Of a stretch of DNA of 64,000 nucleotides, positions 54,677 to 63,646 are shown one piece after another (position 1 is the first letter of the stretch; each line of letters starts with the position of its first letter). Under the pieces are notes generated by a model that was given only the letters and a program-made list of their open reading frames with translations, had not been told where the DNA came from and made no database searches. Source of the stretch: Cellulomonas sp. SLBN-39. Its GTDB lineage: Bacteria; Actinomycetota; Actinomycetes; Actinomycetales; Cellulomonadaceae. Location of the stretch: positions 2,108,001 through 2,172,000 of the forward strand of contig NZ_VFOA01000001.1 of the NCBI RefSeq assembly GCF_006715865.1, in the 5' to 3' direction. The position numbers were made by a program, and so were the translations under genes.

Positions 54677-55462
54677 CTAGGCATCGAGGGCGCGGGACCC
54701 GGCGACGGCGTCGGGCAGGGCCTCGGCGAGCTCGCGCGTGTGCGCGTGCTGCGGGTCGCGCAGCACGTCGCGCAGCGGGCCGCTCTCGACGAGCGTGCCG
54801 TCGGCGAGCACGTGCACGTGGGTGGTGAGCCGGTCGAGCAGCCGCAGGTCGTGCGAGGCGACGAGCAGCCCGATGCCCTCGGCGTGCACGAGCGCGCGGA
54901 TGTCGGCGACGACCTCGTCGCGCATGCCGGCGTCGACGGCGGTCAGCGGCTCGTCGAGCAGCAGCAGGTCGGGGCGGGCGGCCAGGGCGCGGGCGATGGC
55001 GACGCGCTGCCGCTCGCCCCCGGACAGCGACCCGACGCGGCGCGTCACGAAGCGCACGGGCAGGCCGACGACGCCGAGCGCGGCCTCGACGTCGTGGTTG
55101 GTGGACCGGCCGGCCTTGCGGGCCTCGCCGAACGCGTCGTTCATGGTCTGCTCGACGCTGCGGTCGGGGTCGATGCCCGCCAGGCCGTTCTGGTGGACGG
55201 TGCGCAGCCGCGCCCGCAGGGCCTTGCGGTGGCGCATCGGCGTGCGTCCGACGGGGATGCCGGCGAAGGTCACGTGCCCGCGGCCGGGGCGCAGCCCGCC
55301 GCCGAGCACCTCGACGAGCGTGGACTTGCCGACGCCGGAGCGTCCGACCAGCCCGACGGCGTCGCCGGGGCGCAGCGTGAGGTCGACGCCCGCGAGCACG
55401 GGCGGGCCGCCGTAGCCCGCCCAGACGTCGGTGGCCTGGAGGACGGCGGGGGTGCTGCTCAT
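54677..55462 (-). CDS. ABC transporter ATP-binding protein, Dpp/Nik type, orphan
   Basis: A 261-residue single-domain ATPase. It opens LQATDVWAGYGGPPVLAGVDL, with Walker A GLVGRSGVGKSTLVEVLGG, the Q-loop RTVHQNGLAGIDPDRSVEQTM and signature SLSGGERQRVAIARALAA. Walker B LLLLDEPLTAVD and the H-loop LLVASHDLRLLDRL follow. The ID/DP-type Q-loop region and the tail PLRDVLRDPQHAHTRELAEALPD resemble the DppF/NikE/GsiA peptide-nickel importers. No permease or binding protein is adjacent: its 3' side meets the IS481 relic and its 5' side a divergent promoter. It may be the last survivor of a broken operon or serve a distant system. Start ATG 55462 has only a weak ribosome-binding site. Confidence 0.85.
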   Translation of the reverse strand: MSSTPAVLQATDVWAGYGGPPVLAGVDLTLRPGDAVGLVGRSGVGKSTLVEVLGGGLRPGRGHVTFAGIPVGRTPMRHRKALRARLRTVHQNGLAGIDPDRSVEQTMNDAFGEARKAGRSTNHDVEAALGVVGLPVRFVTRRVGSLSGGERQRVAIARALAARPDLLLLDEPLTAVDAGMRDEVVADIRALVHAEGIGLLVASHDLRLLDRLTTHVHVLADGTLVESGPLRDVLRDPQHAHTRELAEALPDAVAGSRALDA

Positions 55463-55634
55463 GCGGTGGCTGCTCTCGTGGGTCGGCGTGCGCGGCCGGT
55501 GCGGCCGCTCCTGGTCCCCAACGTACGACGCGGCCCGGGGGATCCCGGCATCGGCGACCCGACCCGTGCTCGACGCGTGCCCGACCCGGGGACGAACGTC
55601 CCGCGACGACGGACCGCCGGGGGAGGACGCTGTG

Positions 55635-55648
55635 TTGAAAGGATTCAA
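55635..55648 (+). promoter_or_regulatory. LacI-type operator before the class II aldolase gene
   Basis: TTGAAAGGATTCAA; its inner 12 bases TGAAAGGATTCA differ at one base from TGAAACGATTCA of the rhamnose/PL11 sites. It lies 17 bases before the aldolase start. Confidence 0.6.
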
Positions 55649-55665
55649 ACCGAGGAAGGCCACCG

Positions 55666-56322
55666 ATGACGACGTCGACCGCCCACCGCGCGGACCACCA
55701 GCTGCGCGAGGAGATCCTCTACTGGTGCCGCGAGTCCGTGCGCACCGGGCTGAACTTCAACACCCAGGGCAACATCAGCGTCCGCCTGCCCGAGCACGAG
55801 GCGATCGTCATCACGCCGTCGGGCGTCCGCTACGACGTGCTGACCCCCGAGCAGATGGTCGTCGTCGGCTACGACGGGCGCGTCGTCGAGGGCGACCTGT
55901 TCCCCTCGACCGAGACCGACGTGCACCTCGCGCACTACCGGGCCCGGCCCGACGTGCACGCGATCGTGCACACCGAGTCCCCGTACGTGAACATGTTCGG
56001 CGCCGTCGGCCGCGCCATCGACCCCGTGCTGCTCAACATGGTGCTCTACGCCAAGGGCGCCGTGCCGGTCATGCCGTTCGAGTTCTCCACCAACGCCGAC
56101 TTCGGCGAGCGCAGCGCCGCTGCCATGGGGGCGGACGTGAACGCCGTCGTGTGGGCCAACCACGGGCTGCTGTCCGTCGGGCAGGACCTCGCCGGCGCGT
56201 TCAAGGTGGCCGTCGCCGTCGAGGCCAACGCCCAGGTGCTGTTCGGCGCCCTCCAGCTGGGCACGCCCCGCCTGCTCGAGCTCGCCGACATCGTCATCCC
56301 CGAGGGCGCCCGCCTGCCCTGA
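55666..56322 (+). CDS. Class II aldolase, L-fuculose/L-rhamnulose-1-phosphate aldolase-like
   Basis: A 218-residue zinc-dependent aldolase of the FucA/AraD class. Motifs: GLNFNTQGNISVRLP (phosphate-binding GN.S), VITPSGVRYDVLTPEQMV, the catalytic Glu/His region FPSTETDVHLAHYRARPDVHAIVHTESP (zinc HAIVH) and WANHGLLSVGQDLAGAF (third zinc His). Expected products are DHAP and L-lactaldehyde from a deoxy-sugar 1-phosphate. GAGGAAGG precedes ATG 55666. The lactaldehyde reductase gene follows, which fits L-fucose or a second L-rhamnose/L-fuculose route. The kinase and isomerase for fucose are not in the window. Confidence 0.88.
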   Translation: MTTSTAHRADHQLREEILYWCRESVRTGLNFNTQGNISVRLPEHEAIVITPSGVRYDVLTPEQMVVVGYDGRVVEGDLFPSTETDVHLAHYRARPDVHAIVHTESPYVNMFGAVGRAIDPVLLNMVLYAKGAVPVMPFEFSTNADFGERSAAAMGADVNAVVWANHGLLSVGQDLAGAFKVAVAVEANAQVLFGALQLGTPRLLELADIVIPEGARLP

Positions 56323-56431
56323 TGCCGACCGCGGGAGCCCTGCTGCACGGGTGCGCCCGCGGCCCGTCCACCGGGCCCGCCCGGGCCCCGACCACCCGCG
56401 CCGCCGCGGCGGCGCGTCGCGAGGAGGCGAC

Positions 56432-57580
56432 ATGGTCCACCGCATGATCTGGAACCAGACGGCGTACTTCGGCCCCGGGGCCGTCGACGTCGTCCCCGAC
56501 GAGCTGACCCGCCGCGGGTTCACCAAGGCCCTCGTCGTGTCCGACCAGGTGCTCGTCGACGCCGGCGTCACGGCCCGCGTCACCGACCTGCTCGACGCCG
56601 CGGGCTTCCCGTACGAGACCTTCTCCGACGTCGCGCCCAACCCGCCGATCGAGAACGTCCAGGCCGGGGTCGCCGCGTTCGCCGCCGCCGGCGCGGACGT
56701 GCTCGTCGCCGTCGGGGGCGGGTCCCCGCAGGACACGTGCAAGGCGATCGGCATCATCACCGCCAACCCCGAGTTCGCGGACGTCCGCTCGCTCGAGGGC
56801 GTCGCCGCCACGCGCAACCCGTCGGTGCCGATCGTCGCCATCCCCACCACCGCGGGCACGGCCTCGGAGACGACGATCAACTACGTCATCACCGACACCG
56901 AGAACCAGCGCAAGTTCGTCTGCGTCGACCCGCACGACATCCCCGTCCTCGCGGTCGTCGACCCGCAGATGATGGCCGCCGCCCCGCGCGCGCTCAAGGT
57001 CGCGACCGGCCTGGACGCCCTCACGCACGCCATCGAGGGGTACGTCACCGCCGGCGCCTGGGAGCTGTCCGACCTGTTCCACCTCAAGGCCGTCCAGGTG
57101 ATCGCGTCCTCGCTGCAGGCGTCCGCCGACGGCGACGCCGACGCGGCCGACCGCATGGCCCTCGCGCAGTACGTCGCCGGGATGGGCTACTCCAACGTGG
57201 GCCTGGGCCTCGTGCACGCCATGGCGCACCCGCTCGGCGCGTTCTTCGGCGCCCCGCACGGCGTCGCCAACGGCATCCTGCTCGCCCCGGTGATGGCGTT
57301 CAACGCCCCGGCGACGGGGGAGAAGTACCGCGACGTGGCCGCGGCCTTCGGCGTCGACACCACCGCGATGCCCCTCGACGAGGCGCGGGCCGCCGCCGTC
57401 GCGGCCGTGGCCCGCCTGACCGCGGACCTCGGCAACCCCACCCGCCTGCGGGACGTCGGGGCGACCGAGGGTGACCTGCGCGCGCTCGCGGAGGCCGCCG
57501 CCGCGGACGTGTGCGCGGGCGGCAACCCCCGCCCGGCGACGGTCGACGAGATCGAGGAGCTGTACCGCTCGATCCTGTGA
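56432..57580 (+). CDS. fucO: Lactaldehyde reductase, iron-containing alcohol dehydrogenase
   Basis: A 382-residue group III (iron) alcohol dehydrogenase. The start matches FucO: MIWNQTAYFGPGAVDVVPDEL (FucO has NETAWFGRGAV). NAD-binding VLVAVGGGSPQDTCKAIGII and the substrate loop AIPTTAGTASETTINYVI follow. Metal ligands are in GLDALTHAIEGYV and LVHAMAHPLGAFFGAPHGVANGILL (two His-rich blocks). It should interconvert L-lactaldehyde and (S)-propane-1,2-diol with NADH. GAGGAGG lies 4 bases before ATG 56432. It is downstream of the class II aldolase, with a shared promoter likely. Confidence 0.93.
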   Translation: MVHRMIWNQTAYFGPGAVDVVPDELTRRGFTKALVVSDQVLVDAGVTARVTDLLDAAGFPYETFSDVAPNPPIENVQAGVAAFAAAGADVLVAVGGGSPQDTCKAIGIITANPEFADVRSLEGVAATRNPSVPIVAIPTTAGTASETTINYVITDTENQRKFVCVDPHDIPVLAVVDPQMMAAAPRALKVATGLDALTHAIEGYVTAGAWELSDLFHLKAVQVIASSLQASADGDADAADRMALAQYVAGMGYSNVGLGLVHAMAHPLGAFFGAPHGVANGILLAPVMAFNAPATGEKYRDVAAAFGVDTTAMPLDEARAAAVAAVARLTADLGNPTRLRDVGATEGDLRALAEAAAADVCAGGNPRPATVDEIEELYRSIL

Positions 57581-57667
57581 CGGTCCCGTGCAGCCGGTGT
57601 GCAGACCGCCTGGGCCCGACCGGGATCCGGGCGGTCGGCCACCGGCCCGGTCGTAGGCTTCGCCGGC

Positions 57668-58297
57668 ATGACGAACCGCCTGCCCGCCGTCGTGCCGGCC
57701 GCCCTCGTCCTCGCGCTCGTCCTGGGCGGGTGCGCGGGCACCGGTCCTGGGGCGTCGGACCTCACCGCGAGCACGGCTCCGGCGGTGGTGCCGGACGCCG
57801 GCGACGTGCTCGAGGCCCCGACGGACGCGCCGACCTCCGGGGTGCCGATCGCCCGGCACATGCGTGACGTCGGCACGTGCGACGAGGTCGCGAAGGTCGT
57901 CGGAATGCTCGTGGAGGACCTGCCGCTCGTCCGGTCCGCCTCCCGGTTCGAGAAGTCGCGGTTCGTGTGCGTGTGGGGCGACGGCGAGGTGTCCCAGCGG
58001 TCGGACCTGGTGCAGGTCACCGTGACCGGTGCCGTCGGCGACCTCAGCACGGGCGTGCTCACGCTGGAGGAGATGGACGCGGCCGGGGTCGAGGAGGTGC
58101 CGGACGCGGACGTCGCCGCGGCGGCCGGGGCGGCGTACACCCTGACGTCCGAGACCGATGCCGCCGATGAGGTGACGGTCACCGTCGCCGTGCCGCGTGC
58201 GGAGGTCACGCTCACGGTCGCGCAGTGGGGCGAGCTGCCCGACCTCGACCCGGAGCGCGGGGTGACGATCGTCAAGCGCCTGCTCGAGCTCGGCTGA
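57668..58297 (+). CDS. Hypothetical lipoprotein
   Basis: A 209-residue exported lipoprotein: VVPAALVLALVLGGC gives a lipobox with Cys22. A Thr/Ala/Pro linker follows, then a domain with two Cys (GTCDEVAKVVG and FVCVWGDGEV), which resembles the DUF3558-like actinobacterial lipoprotein pattern (paired Cys around a C.L..V...W segment). LDPERGVTIVKRLLELG ends it. It has no link to sugar metabolism that I can see. The gene ends only 6 bases before the convergent AEC transporter gene. Confidence 0.72.
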   Translation: MTNRLPAVVPAALVLALVLGGCAGTGPGASDLTASTAPAVVPDAGDVLEAPTDAPTSGVPIARHMRDVGTCDEVAKVVGMLVEDLPLVRSASRFEKSRFVCVWGDGEVSQRSDLVQVTVTGAVGDLSTGVLTLEEMDAAGVEEVPDADVAAAAGAAYTLTSETDAADEVTVTVAVPRAEVTLTVAQWGELPDLDPERGVTIVKRLLELG

Positions 58298-58303
58298 TCG
58301 CCC

Positions 58304-59260
58304 TCACCCCAGGGTGGCGGTGACGACCAGCAGCACCGGCACGCACATCACGGTGGTGACGAGCCCCGCGTCGCGGGCCAGCGCCTCGCCGCGGCCGTAC
58401 TGCATGGCGTAGACGAGCACGTTCTGCGCGGTCGGCAGCGACGCCATCGCGACGACCGCGAGCAGCGCGGGCGCGGGCAGCCCGAGCGCCGCGCCCAGCG
58501 CCCACGCCAGCACGGGGTGCACGACGCTGCGCAGCCCCACGGCCAGCGCGAGCTCGCGGCGCGGGGCCCGGGACGCGGCCGTGCGCGGCACCGCGAGCGA
58601 CATGCCGAACGTCAGCAGCGCGAGCGGGGCCGCGGCCGCGCCCACCAGGGCGAACGGCTGGTACACGACCTCGGGCAGCCGCCACGGCAGGGCGGCCAGG
58701 ACCAGCCCGGTCAGGGTGCCGACGATGATCGGGTTCGACAGCGTCCGGCGGACGACCGCCCGGACCCGCAGCGTCCAGGCGCGCCCGGACCGCGGGTCCT
58801 CGTCCGGCGCCGCCGCCGTGGCACGGGCGTCGAGCACCGCGAACGCCACGGGCGCGAGCACGAGCAGCTGGAACAGCAGGGCGGGCACGACCGCGACCGC
58901 GTCGCCCAGCAGGTACACGGCGAGCGGCAGCCCGAGGTTGCCCGCGTTGACGTAGGACGAGGCGAGCGTCCCGACCGTCACCTCGGCCGCGCCCCGGCGC
59001 CAGACCAGCCGCAGCACGAGCACCGCGGTGAGGGCGACGAGCACGGTCGAGGACCAGGTGACCACGGCCGTGCGTGAGAGCAGCAGGTGGAGGTCGGCGT
59101 GGGCCACGGTGACCAGCAGCAGCGCCGGGGTGGCGACGGCGAACACGACGCGTGCGAGGACGGGCGCGGCCCGCTCGCCCAGGGTGCCGGTGCGGCCGAG
59201 CAGCCAGCCGACGGCGATGACGGCGCCGAGGGTGCCGAGCGCGCTGAGCACGGCTCCCAT
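58304..59260 (-). CDS. AEC-family (auxin efflux carrier-like) transporter
   Basis: A 318-residue membrane protein with about ten helices in two inverted halves. It starts VLSALGTLGAVIAVGWLLGRTG. The first-half motif is SSYVNAGNLGLPLAVYLLGD (the AEC N.GN.G.P signature). The second half has NPIIVGTLTGLVLAALPWRLP, AAPLALLTFGMSLAV and the closing VVAMASLPTAQNVLVYAMQYG. AEC transporters move organic acids or other anions across the membrane; the substrate here is unknown. ATG 59260. It diverges from the SDR operon. Confidence 0.88.
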   Translation of the reverse strand: MGAVLSALGTLGAVIAVGWLLGRTGTLGERAAPVLARVVFAVATPALLLVTVAHADLHLLLSRTAVVTWSSTVLVALTAVLVLRLVWRRGAAEVTVGTLASSYVNAGNLGLPLAVYLLGDAVAVVPALLFQLLVLAPVAFAVLDARATAAAPDEDPRSGRAWTLRVRAVVRRTLSNPIIVGTLTGLVLAALPWRLPEVVYQPFALVGAAAAPLALLTFGMSLAVPRTAASRAPRRELALAVGLRSVVHPVLAWALGAALGLPAPALLAVVAMASLPTAQNVLVYAMQYGRGEALARDAGLVTTVMCVPVLLVVTATLG

Positions 59261-59310
59261 CAGCGGCGCGTCCTGGTCACCGGCCGATCCTCCCACGGCC
59301 CAGCGAGAGG

Positions 59311-59324
59311 GGAAAGCGCTTGCC
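59311..59324 (+). promoter_or_regulatory. LacI-type operator before the SDR operon
   Basis: GGAAAGCGCTTGCC, with the AAGCGCTT core. It matches the reverse complement of 40627-40640 at 13 of 14 bases and lies about 105 bases before the SDR start. Confidence 0.65.
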
Positions 59325-59427
59325 AACCGCGCCGGGACCGTGGCACGATCGCCCTGCCGCCGCAGCGCGCGGCACCGTCACCGCCGACGGCACGCGTCGG
59401 CGGCACCTCGCACGGAGGAAGGCACCG

Positions 59428-60222
59428 ATGCCCGCAGTCGCACTGGTCACCGGAGGCAACCGCGGGATCGGCCTCGGCATCAGCCGCCGCCTCGTCGCCG
59501 ACGGGTACGCCGTCTCGATCCTCGCCACCCGCGAGGAGCCCGTCGATGTCCTCGCCGAGCTGCGCGACGCCGCCGGCGACCCGGCGCTGGTCCGGTACGT
59601 GCGCGGGTCCGTCGCCGACCTCGACGACCACCGCCGCTACGTCGACGACGCCGTGGACGCGTGGGGCCGGCTCGACCTGCTGGTCAACAACGCCGGCGTC
59701 GCGCCCAGCGTGCGCGCCGACCTGCTCGACGCCGACGCCGAGTCCTTCGACCGCGTGCTCGGCATCAACCTGCGCGGCCCGTACTTCCTCACGCAGGAGT
59801 TCGCCCGCCGCGTCATCGCGCTGCGCGGCCCGCTGGAGGCCCTGCCCGAGCCGCCCGCCGGTCCGGTCGCCACGATCGTCAACGTCTCGTCGATCTCGGC
59901 CACGACCGTCTCGACCAACCGCGGCGACTACTGCATCTCCAAGGCGGGCGTCGGCATGGCCACCCAGCTGTGGGCCGCACGCCTGGGCCCCGAGGGCGTC
60001 GTCGTCTACGAGGTCCGCCCCGGCGTCATCGCCACCGACATGACCGCGGGCGTGACCGGCAAGTACGACGCGCTCATCGAGCAGGGCCTGGCCCCCGTCA
60101 ACCGCTGGGGCCGCCCGGCCGACGTCGCGGGCGCCGTCGCGATCCTGGCCTCGGGCCAGACGCCGTACTCGACGGGCGAGGTCTTCCACGTCGACGGCGG
60201 CATGCACATCCCCACCCTCTGA
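59428..60222 (+). CDS. Short-chain dehydrogenase/reductase, FabG-like
   Basis: A 264-residue NAD(P)-dependent oxidoreductase. The classical SDR motifs are intact: VALVTGGNRGIGLGISRRL (TGxxxGIG), LVNNAGVAPS (NNAG), VNVSSISATTVS (catalytic Ser region), DYCISKAGVGM (Tyr-x3-Lys) and VRPGVIATDMT. It ends STGEVFHVDGGMHIPTL. FabG-like SDRs in catabolic operons usually act on sugars or polyols. GGAGGAAGG precedes ATG 59428. It heads an operon with a flavoprotein and an SGNH hydrolase and has a LacI-type operator upstream, so a carbohydrate substrate is favoured. Confidence 0.9.
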   Translation: MPAVALVTGGNRGIGLGISRRLVADGYAVSILATREEPVDVLAELRDAAGDPALVRYVRGSVADLDDHRRYVDDAVDAWGRLDLLVNNAGVAPSVRADLLDADAESFDRVLGINLRGPYFLTQEFARRVIALRGPLEALPEPPAGPVATIVNVSSISATTVSTNRGDYCISKAGVGMATQLWAARLGPEGVVVYEVRPGVIATDMTAGVTGKYDALIEQGLAPVNRWGRPADVAGAVAILASGQTPYSTGEVFHVDGGMHIPTL

Positions 60223-60278
60223 GCCCGACGCCCCCGCCCGACCTCGCCACCACCCCTGACGCCTGCACCGGAGCCGAC

Positions 60279-62399
60279 GTGACGCACCACGACCCCCAGG
60301 ACCTGCGGATCGACGGGCACGTCGTGCCGGTCGTGACCGCCCAGACCGTCGTCGTCGGCACCGGCTCGGCCGGGTACTGCGCGGCCGACCGCCTCGTGCA
60401 GATGGGCCACGACGACGTCGTCATGGTCGCCGACAAGATCGGCGCCGGCGCGTCCCGCAACGCGGGCTCGGACAAGCAGACGTACTACAAGCTCACGCTC
60501 TCGGGCGGCGACGACGACTCCGTGCGCGAGATGGCGCAGACGCTGTACTCCGGCGGTGCCATGGACGGCGACAACGCGCTCGCCGAGGCCGCGCTGTCCG
60601 CGCGCGGGTTCCTGCACCTGGTCGACCTGGGCGTGCCGTTCCCGCAGAACCGGTACGGGGAGTTCATCGGCTACAAGACCGACCACGACCCGCGCCGGCG
60701 GGCGACGTCCGTGGGGCCGTACACGAGCCGGACGATGGTCGAGAAGCTCGAGGCCAAGGTGCAGCGCGACGGCACCCGGGTGTTCGACGAGTGCCGCGTC
60801 GTCGACGTCGTCACCGTGCCCGACCCCGACGGCGGCCCGGGTGCGCGCCGGGTGGCGGGCCTGCTCGTGCTGCGCACCGACGTGCCGCACGACGGCGCCG
60901 CGAGCCCGTGGCTGCTGTTCCGCTGCACCAACCTCGTCTACGCGACCGGCGGCCCGGCGGGCATGTACGCGACCCGGGTGTTCCCCAACGGGCAGTGGGG
61001 CGCCTCGGGGGCGGCGTACCGCGCGGGCGTGCACGGCAAGAACCTCACCGAGTGGCAGTTCGGGCTCGCGTCGACCAAGCCGCGGTGGAACGTCTCGGGC
61101 ACGTACATGCAGGTGGTGCCGCGGTTCGTCTCGACCGACGCGGACGGCGGCGACGAGCGCGAGTTCCTCACCGAGGCGGTGCCCGACTACGGGCGGCTCA
61201 TGTCGCTGGTCTTCCTCAAGGGCTACCAGTGGCCGTTCGACATCCGCAAGGCGCTCGACGGGTCCTCGCTGATCGACCTGCTGGTGTACCGCGAGACGGT
61301 GCTGCGCGGGCGGCGCGTGTTCCTCGACTTCCGCCGCAACCCGGTGCAGGACGCGTTCGACCCGAGCGCGCTGAGCCCCGAGGCGTACGCGTACCTGGAG
61401 AAGGCCGACGTGCTGTTCGGCACCCCCGTGCAGCGGCTGCGGCGCATGAACGAGCCCGCGTACCAGTTCTACCTGGACAAGAACCCGTACGTGGACCTCG
61501 AGAAGGACATGCTCGAGGTCGACGTGTGCGCCCAGCACAACAACGGCGGCCTCGTCGTCGACGCCTGGTGGCAGTCCAACGTCACGGGCTTCTACCCGGT
61601 GGGCGAGGCCGGCGGCGCGCACGGCGTCTACCGGCCCGGCGGTGCCGCGCTCAACAGCGGGCAGGTCGGGGCGACCCGCGCGGCGCAGCACGTGGCCGCG
61701 CACGGCACCACCCCGCCGCTCGACGACGCCGCGTTCGCCGCGGCCGCGGGCCCGGTGCTGGGTGCCGCGCTCGACCTGACGGCCCGGGCGACCGGCCGCG
61801 CCGCCGCGGGGGTGCCGGACAACACCGGCGACCTGCTGCGCGAGGTCCAGGTGCTCATGAGCGCCAAGGCCGGCCCGGTGCGCTCCGCGGAGTCGATCCA
61901 CGAGGCGCTCGTGCAGGTGCACGCGTGGCTGCGCGACTACGACGACCTGGTCACCGCCGACGCCGGCTCGCGCCGCGCCGTCAACCGCACCTTCCTGGTC
62001 CGCGACATCCTCACCAGCGCCTACGTGTACCTGTCGGCCATGGCCGACTACGTCGCGCACGGCGGGCGCTCGCGCGGCTCCGTGCTCTACACCGACGCCG
62101 CCGGGGCCCTCCCGCACGTCGGGCACGGCCCGGACGCCGAGGCCGAGCTCGACCTGCCGGAGATCTTCCGCTTCACGCTCGACGGCGGCGCCCTCGACGA
62201 GGAGGTCCAGGAGACCGCGTGGCTCGCCCCCGGCGAGACCGCGCCCGACGGCGCCTGGGCCCCGGTCGTGCCCCGCGACGGCGACGACCCCGCCGGCACG
62301 CCCGTGTTCCGCTGGCGCCCGCGCCGCCCTCTGCCGGAGGACGACGACTTCTTCGAGAACGTGTGGCGCGAGTTCCGCGAGCACGGGAACGTGCTGTGA
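60279..62399 (+). CDS. FAD-dependent oxidoreductase, fumarate-reductase/succinate-dehydrogenase flavoprotein-like
   Basis: A 706-residue cytoplasmic flavoprotein. The FAD Rossmann motif TVVVGTGSAGYCAADRLVQMG lies near residue 25, followed by GAGASRNAGSDKQTYYKL, where covalent or Arg/His substrate sites sit in relatives. LVYATGGPAGMYATRVFPNG is the second FAD contact, and TGFYPVGEAGGAHGVYRPGGAALNSGQVGATRAA is the typical C-terminal FAD-binding block. A helical tail follows. The iron-sulfur and membrane subunits of true fumarate reductase are not encoded here. GTG 60279 has GGAG upstream. It is coupled to the SGNH hydrolase by a 4-base overlap. The substrate is unknown; its neighbours suggest oxidation of a sugar derivative. 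Confidence 0.82.
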   Translation: MTHHDPQDLRIDGHVVPVVTAQTVVVGTGSAGYCAADRLVQMGHDDVVMVADKIGAGASRNAGSDKQTYYKLTLSGGDDDSVREMAQTLYSGGAMDGDNALAEAALSARGFLHLVDLGVPFPQNRYGEFIGYKTDHDPRRRATSVGPYTSRTMVEKLEAKVQRDGTRVFDECRVVDVVTVPDPDGGPGARRVAGLLVLRTDVPHDGAASPWLLFRCTNLVYATGGPAGMYATRVFPNGQWGASGAAYRAGVHGKNLTEWQFGLASTKPRWNVSGTYMQVVPRFVSTDADGGDEREFLTEAVPDYGRLMSLVFLKGYQWPFDIRKALDGSSLIDLLVYRETVLRGRRVFLDFRRNPVQDAFDPSALSPEAYAYLEKADVLFGTPVQRLRRMNEPAYQFYLDKNPYVDLEKDMLEVDVCAQHNNGGLVVDAWWQSNVTGFYPVGEAGGAHGVYRPGGAALNSGQVGATRAAQHVAAHGTTPPLDDAAFAAAAGPVLGAALDLTARATGRAAAGVPDNTGDLLREVQVLMSAKAGPVRSAESIHEALVQVHAWLRDYDDLVTADAGSRRAVNRTFLVRDILTSAYVYLSAMADYVAHGGRSRGSVLYTDAAGALPHVGHGPDAEAELDLPEIFRFTLDGGALDEEVQETAWLAPGETAPDGAWAPVVPRDGDDPAGTPVFRWRPRRPLPEDDDFFENVWREFREHGNVL

Positions 62400-63646
62400 G
62401 CGCCGCGACCGCCGCCGCCCATGCGAGCGCCGGCCTCGACGCGGTCGTCCCGCTGCCCGACCCCCGGGTCGAGGTCCGCGGCGCCGCGTGGCTGGAGGAG
62501 ACGACGGGCGGGCTGCTCCCGCACCGCCTGCCCGCCGCCGCGCGCCCCCGGTTCCCCGACGACTTCGTGCGCCTGTGCGACGAGCAGCCCGCCGGCGTGC
62601 GGCTGCGCCTGCGCACGGCCGCGACCCGCCTGGCCGTCGAGGTGCGCGTGCACCGCGTCGCCGTCGACCCCCAGCCCGTCGGCCCGCCGCAGCGCTGGGA
62701 CGTGGTCGTCGACGACGAGGTCGTCGAGCAGCCCGCCGGCTGGGGCGTCGCCCCGGTGTGCGGCGTCATCGCCCTCGACCCGCTGCGCGGCACCACCACC
62801 GAGCACCCCGGCCCCGTCACCACCGTGCTGCTGGACCTCGGCCCCACCGACCAGGAGCGCCGCGTCGAGGTGTGGCTCCCGCACGGCGAGACCGTGCGCC
62901 TGCTCGCCGTCCGCGCCGACGCCCCCCTGACCCGCCCCCGCCCGCCGCGCCACCGTCCCCGCTGGGTGCACCACGGCTCCTCGATCAGCCACGGCGCCAG
63001 CGCCGACCGCCCCACCGGCACGTGGGTCGCCACCGCCGCCCGCGCCGCCCGCCTCGACCTGGTCAACCTCGGCATGTCCGGCAACGCCGTGCTCGACCCG
63101 TTCGTCGCCCGCGCCATCCGCGACCAGCGTGCCGACCTCATCACCCTCAAGCTCGGCATCAACGTGGTCAACCACGACTGCTTCACGCGGCGCTCCTTCG
63201 CGCCCGCCGTCCACGGGTTCCTCGACACGGTCCGCGAGGGCCACCCGCAGACCCGTCTCGTCGTGATCTCCCCGCTGCTGTGCCCCCTCGTCGAGGACGT
63301 CCCCGGCCCCACCTCCATCAACCCGGCGTCCCCGCCCGGAGCCCCCGTGTTCCGCACCGCTGGCCGCCCCGAGGACGTCGCCGCCGGCCGACTCACCCTC
63401 TCGGCGATCCGCGACGAGCTCGCCGCCGTCGTCGCCCGGCGCCGCGCCGAGGGCGACCTGGCCCTCACCTACGTCGACGGCCGCGACCTGTGGGGTGAGT
63501 CCGACGAGGCCGAGCTCCCCATGGCCGACCGCATGCACCCCGGCCCCGCCGCCCACCGCCGCATCGGCACCCGCGCCGCCGCCCTCCTGGCCGGCACGGC
63601 CGACCTCGGCCTCCCGGTCCCGCTGCTACCCGGCGACCCGGGCTAG
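62396..63646 (+). CDS. SGNH/GDSL-type hydrolase, esterase-like
   Basis: A 416-residue cytoplasmic hydrolase. An N-terminal beta-rich domain (about residues 1-175, RPRFPDDFVRLCDEQPAGVRL) resembles the jelly-roll found on carbohydrate esterases. The SGNH domain follows: block I WVHHGSSISHGASA (nucleophile Ser in GSSIS), block II LGMSGNA, block III ITLKLGINVV (Asn) and block V PMADRMHPGPAAHRR (Asp-x-x-His). All four catalytic blocks are present. It could remove acetyl or other acyl groups from imported sugars. GTG 62396 overlaps the flavoprotein stop. No signal peptide is present. Confidence 0.85.
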   Translation: MSAATAAAHASAGLDAVVPLPDPRVEVRGAAWLEETTGGLLPHRLPAAARPRFPDDFVRLCDEQPAGVRLRLRTAATRLAVEVRVHRVAVDPQPVGPPQRWDVVVDDEVVEQPAGWGVAPVCGVIALDPLRGTTTEHPGPVTTVLLDLGPTDQERRVEVWLPHGETVRLLAVRADAPLTRPRPPRHRPRWVHHGSSISHGASADRPTGTWVATAARAARLDLVNLGMSGNAVLDPFVARAIRDQRADLITLKLGINVVNHDCFTRRSFAPAVHGFLDTVREGHPQTRLVVISPLLCPLVEDVPGPTSINPASPPGAPVFRTAGRPEDVAAGRLTLSAIRDELAAVVARRRAEGDLALTYVDGRDLWGESDEAELPMADRMHPGPAAHRRIGTRAAALLAGTADLGLPVPLLPGDPG

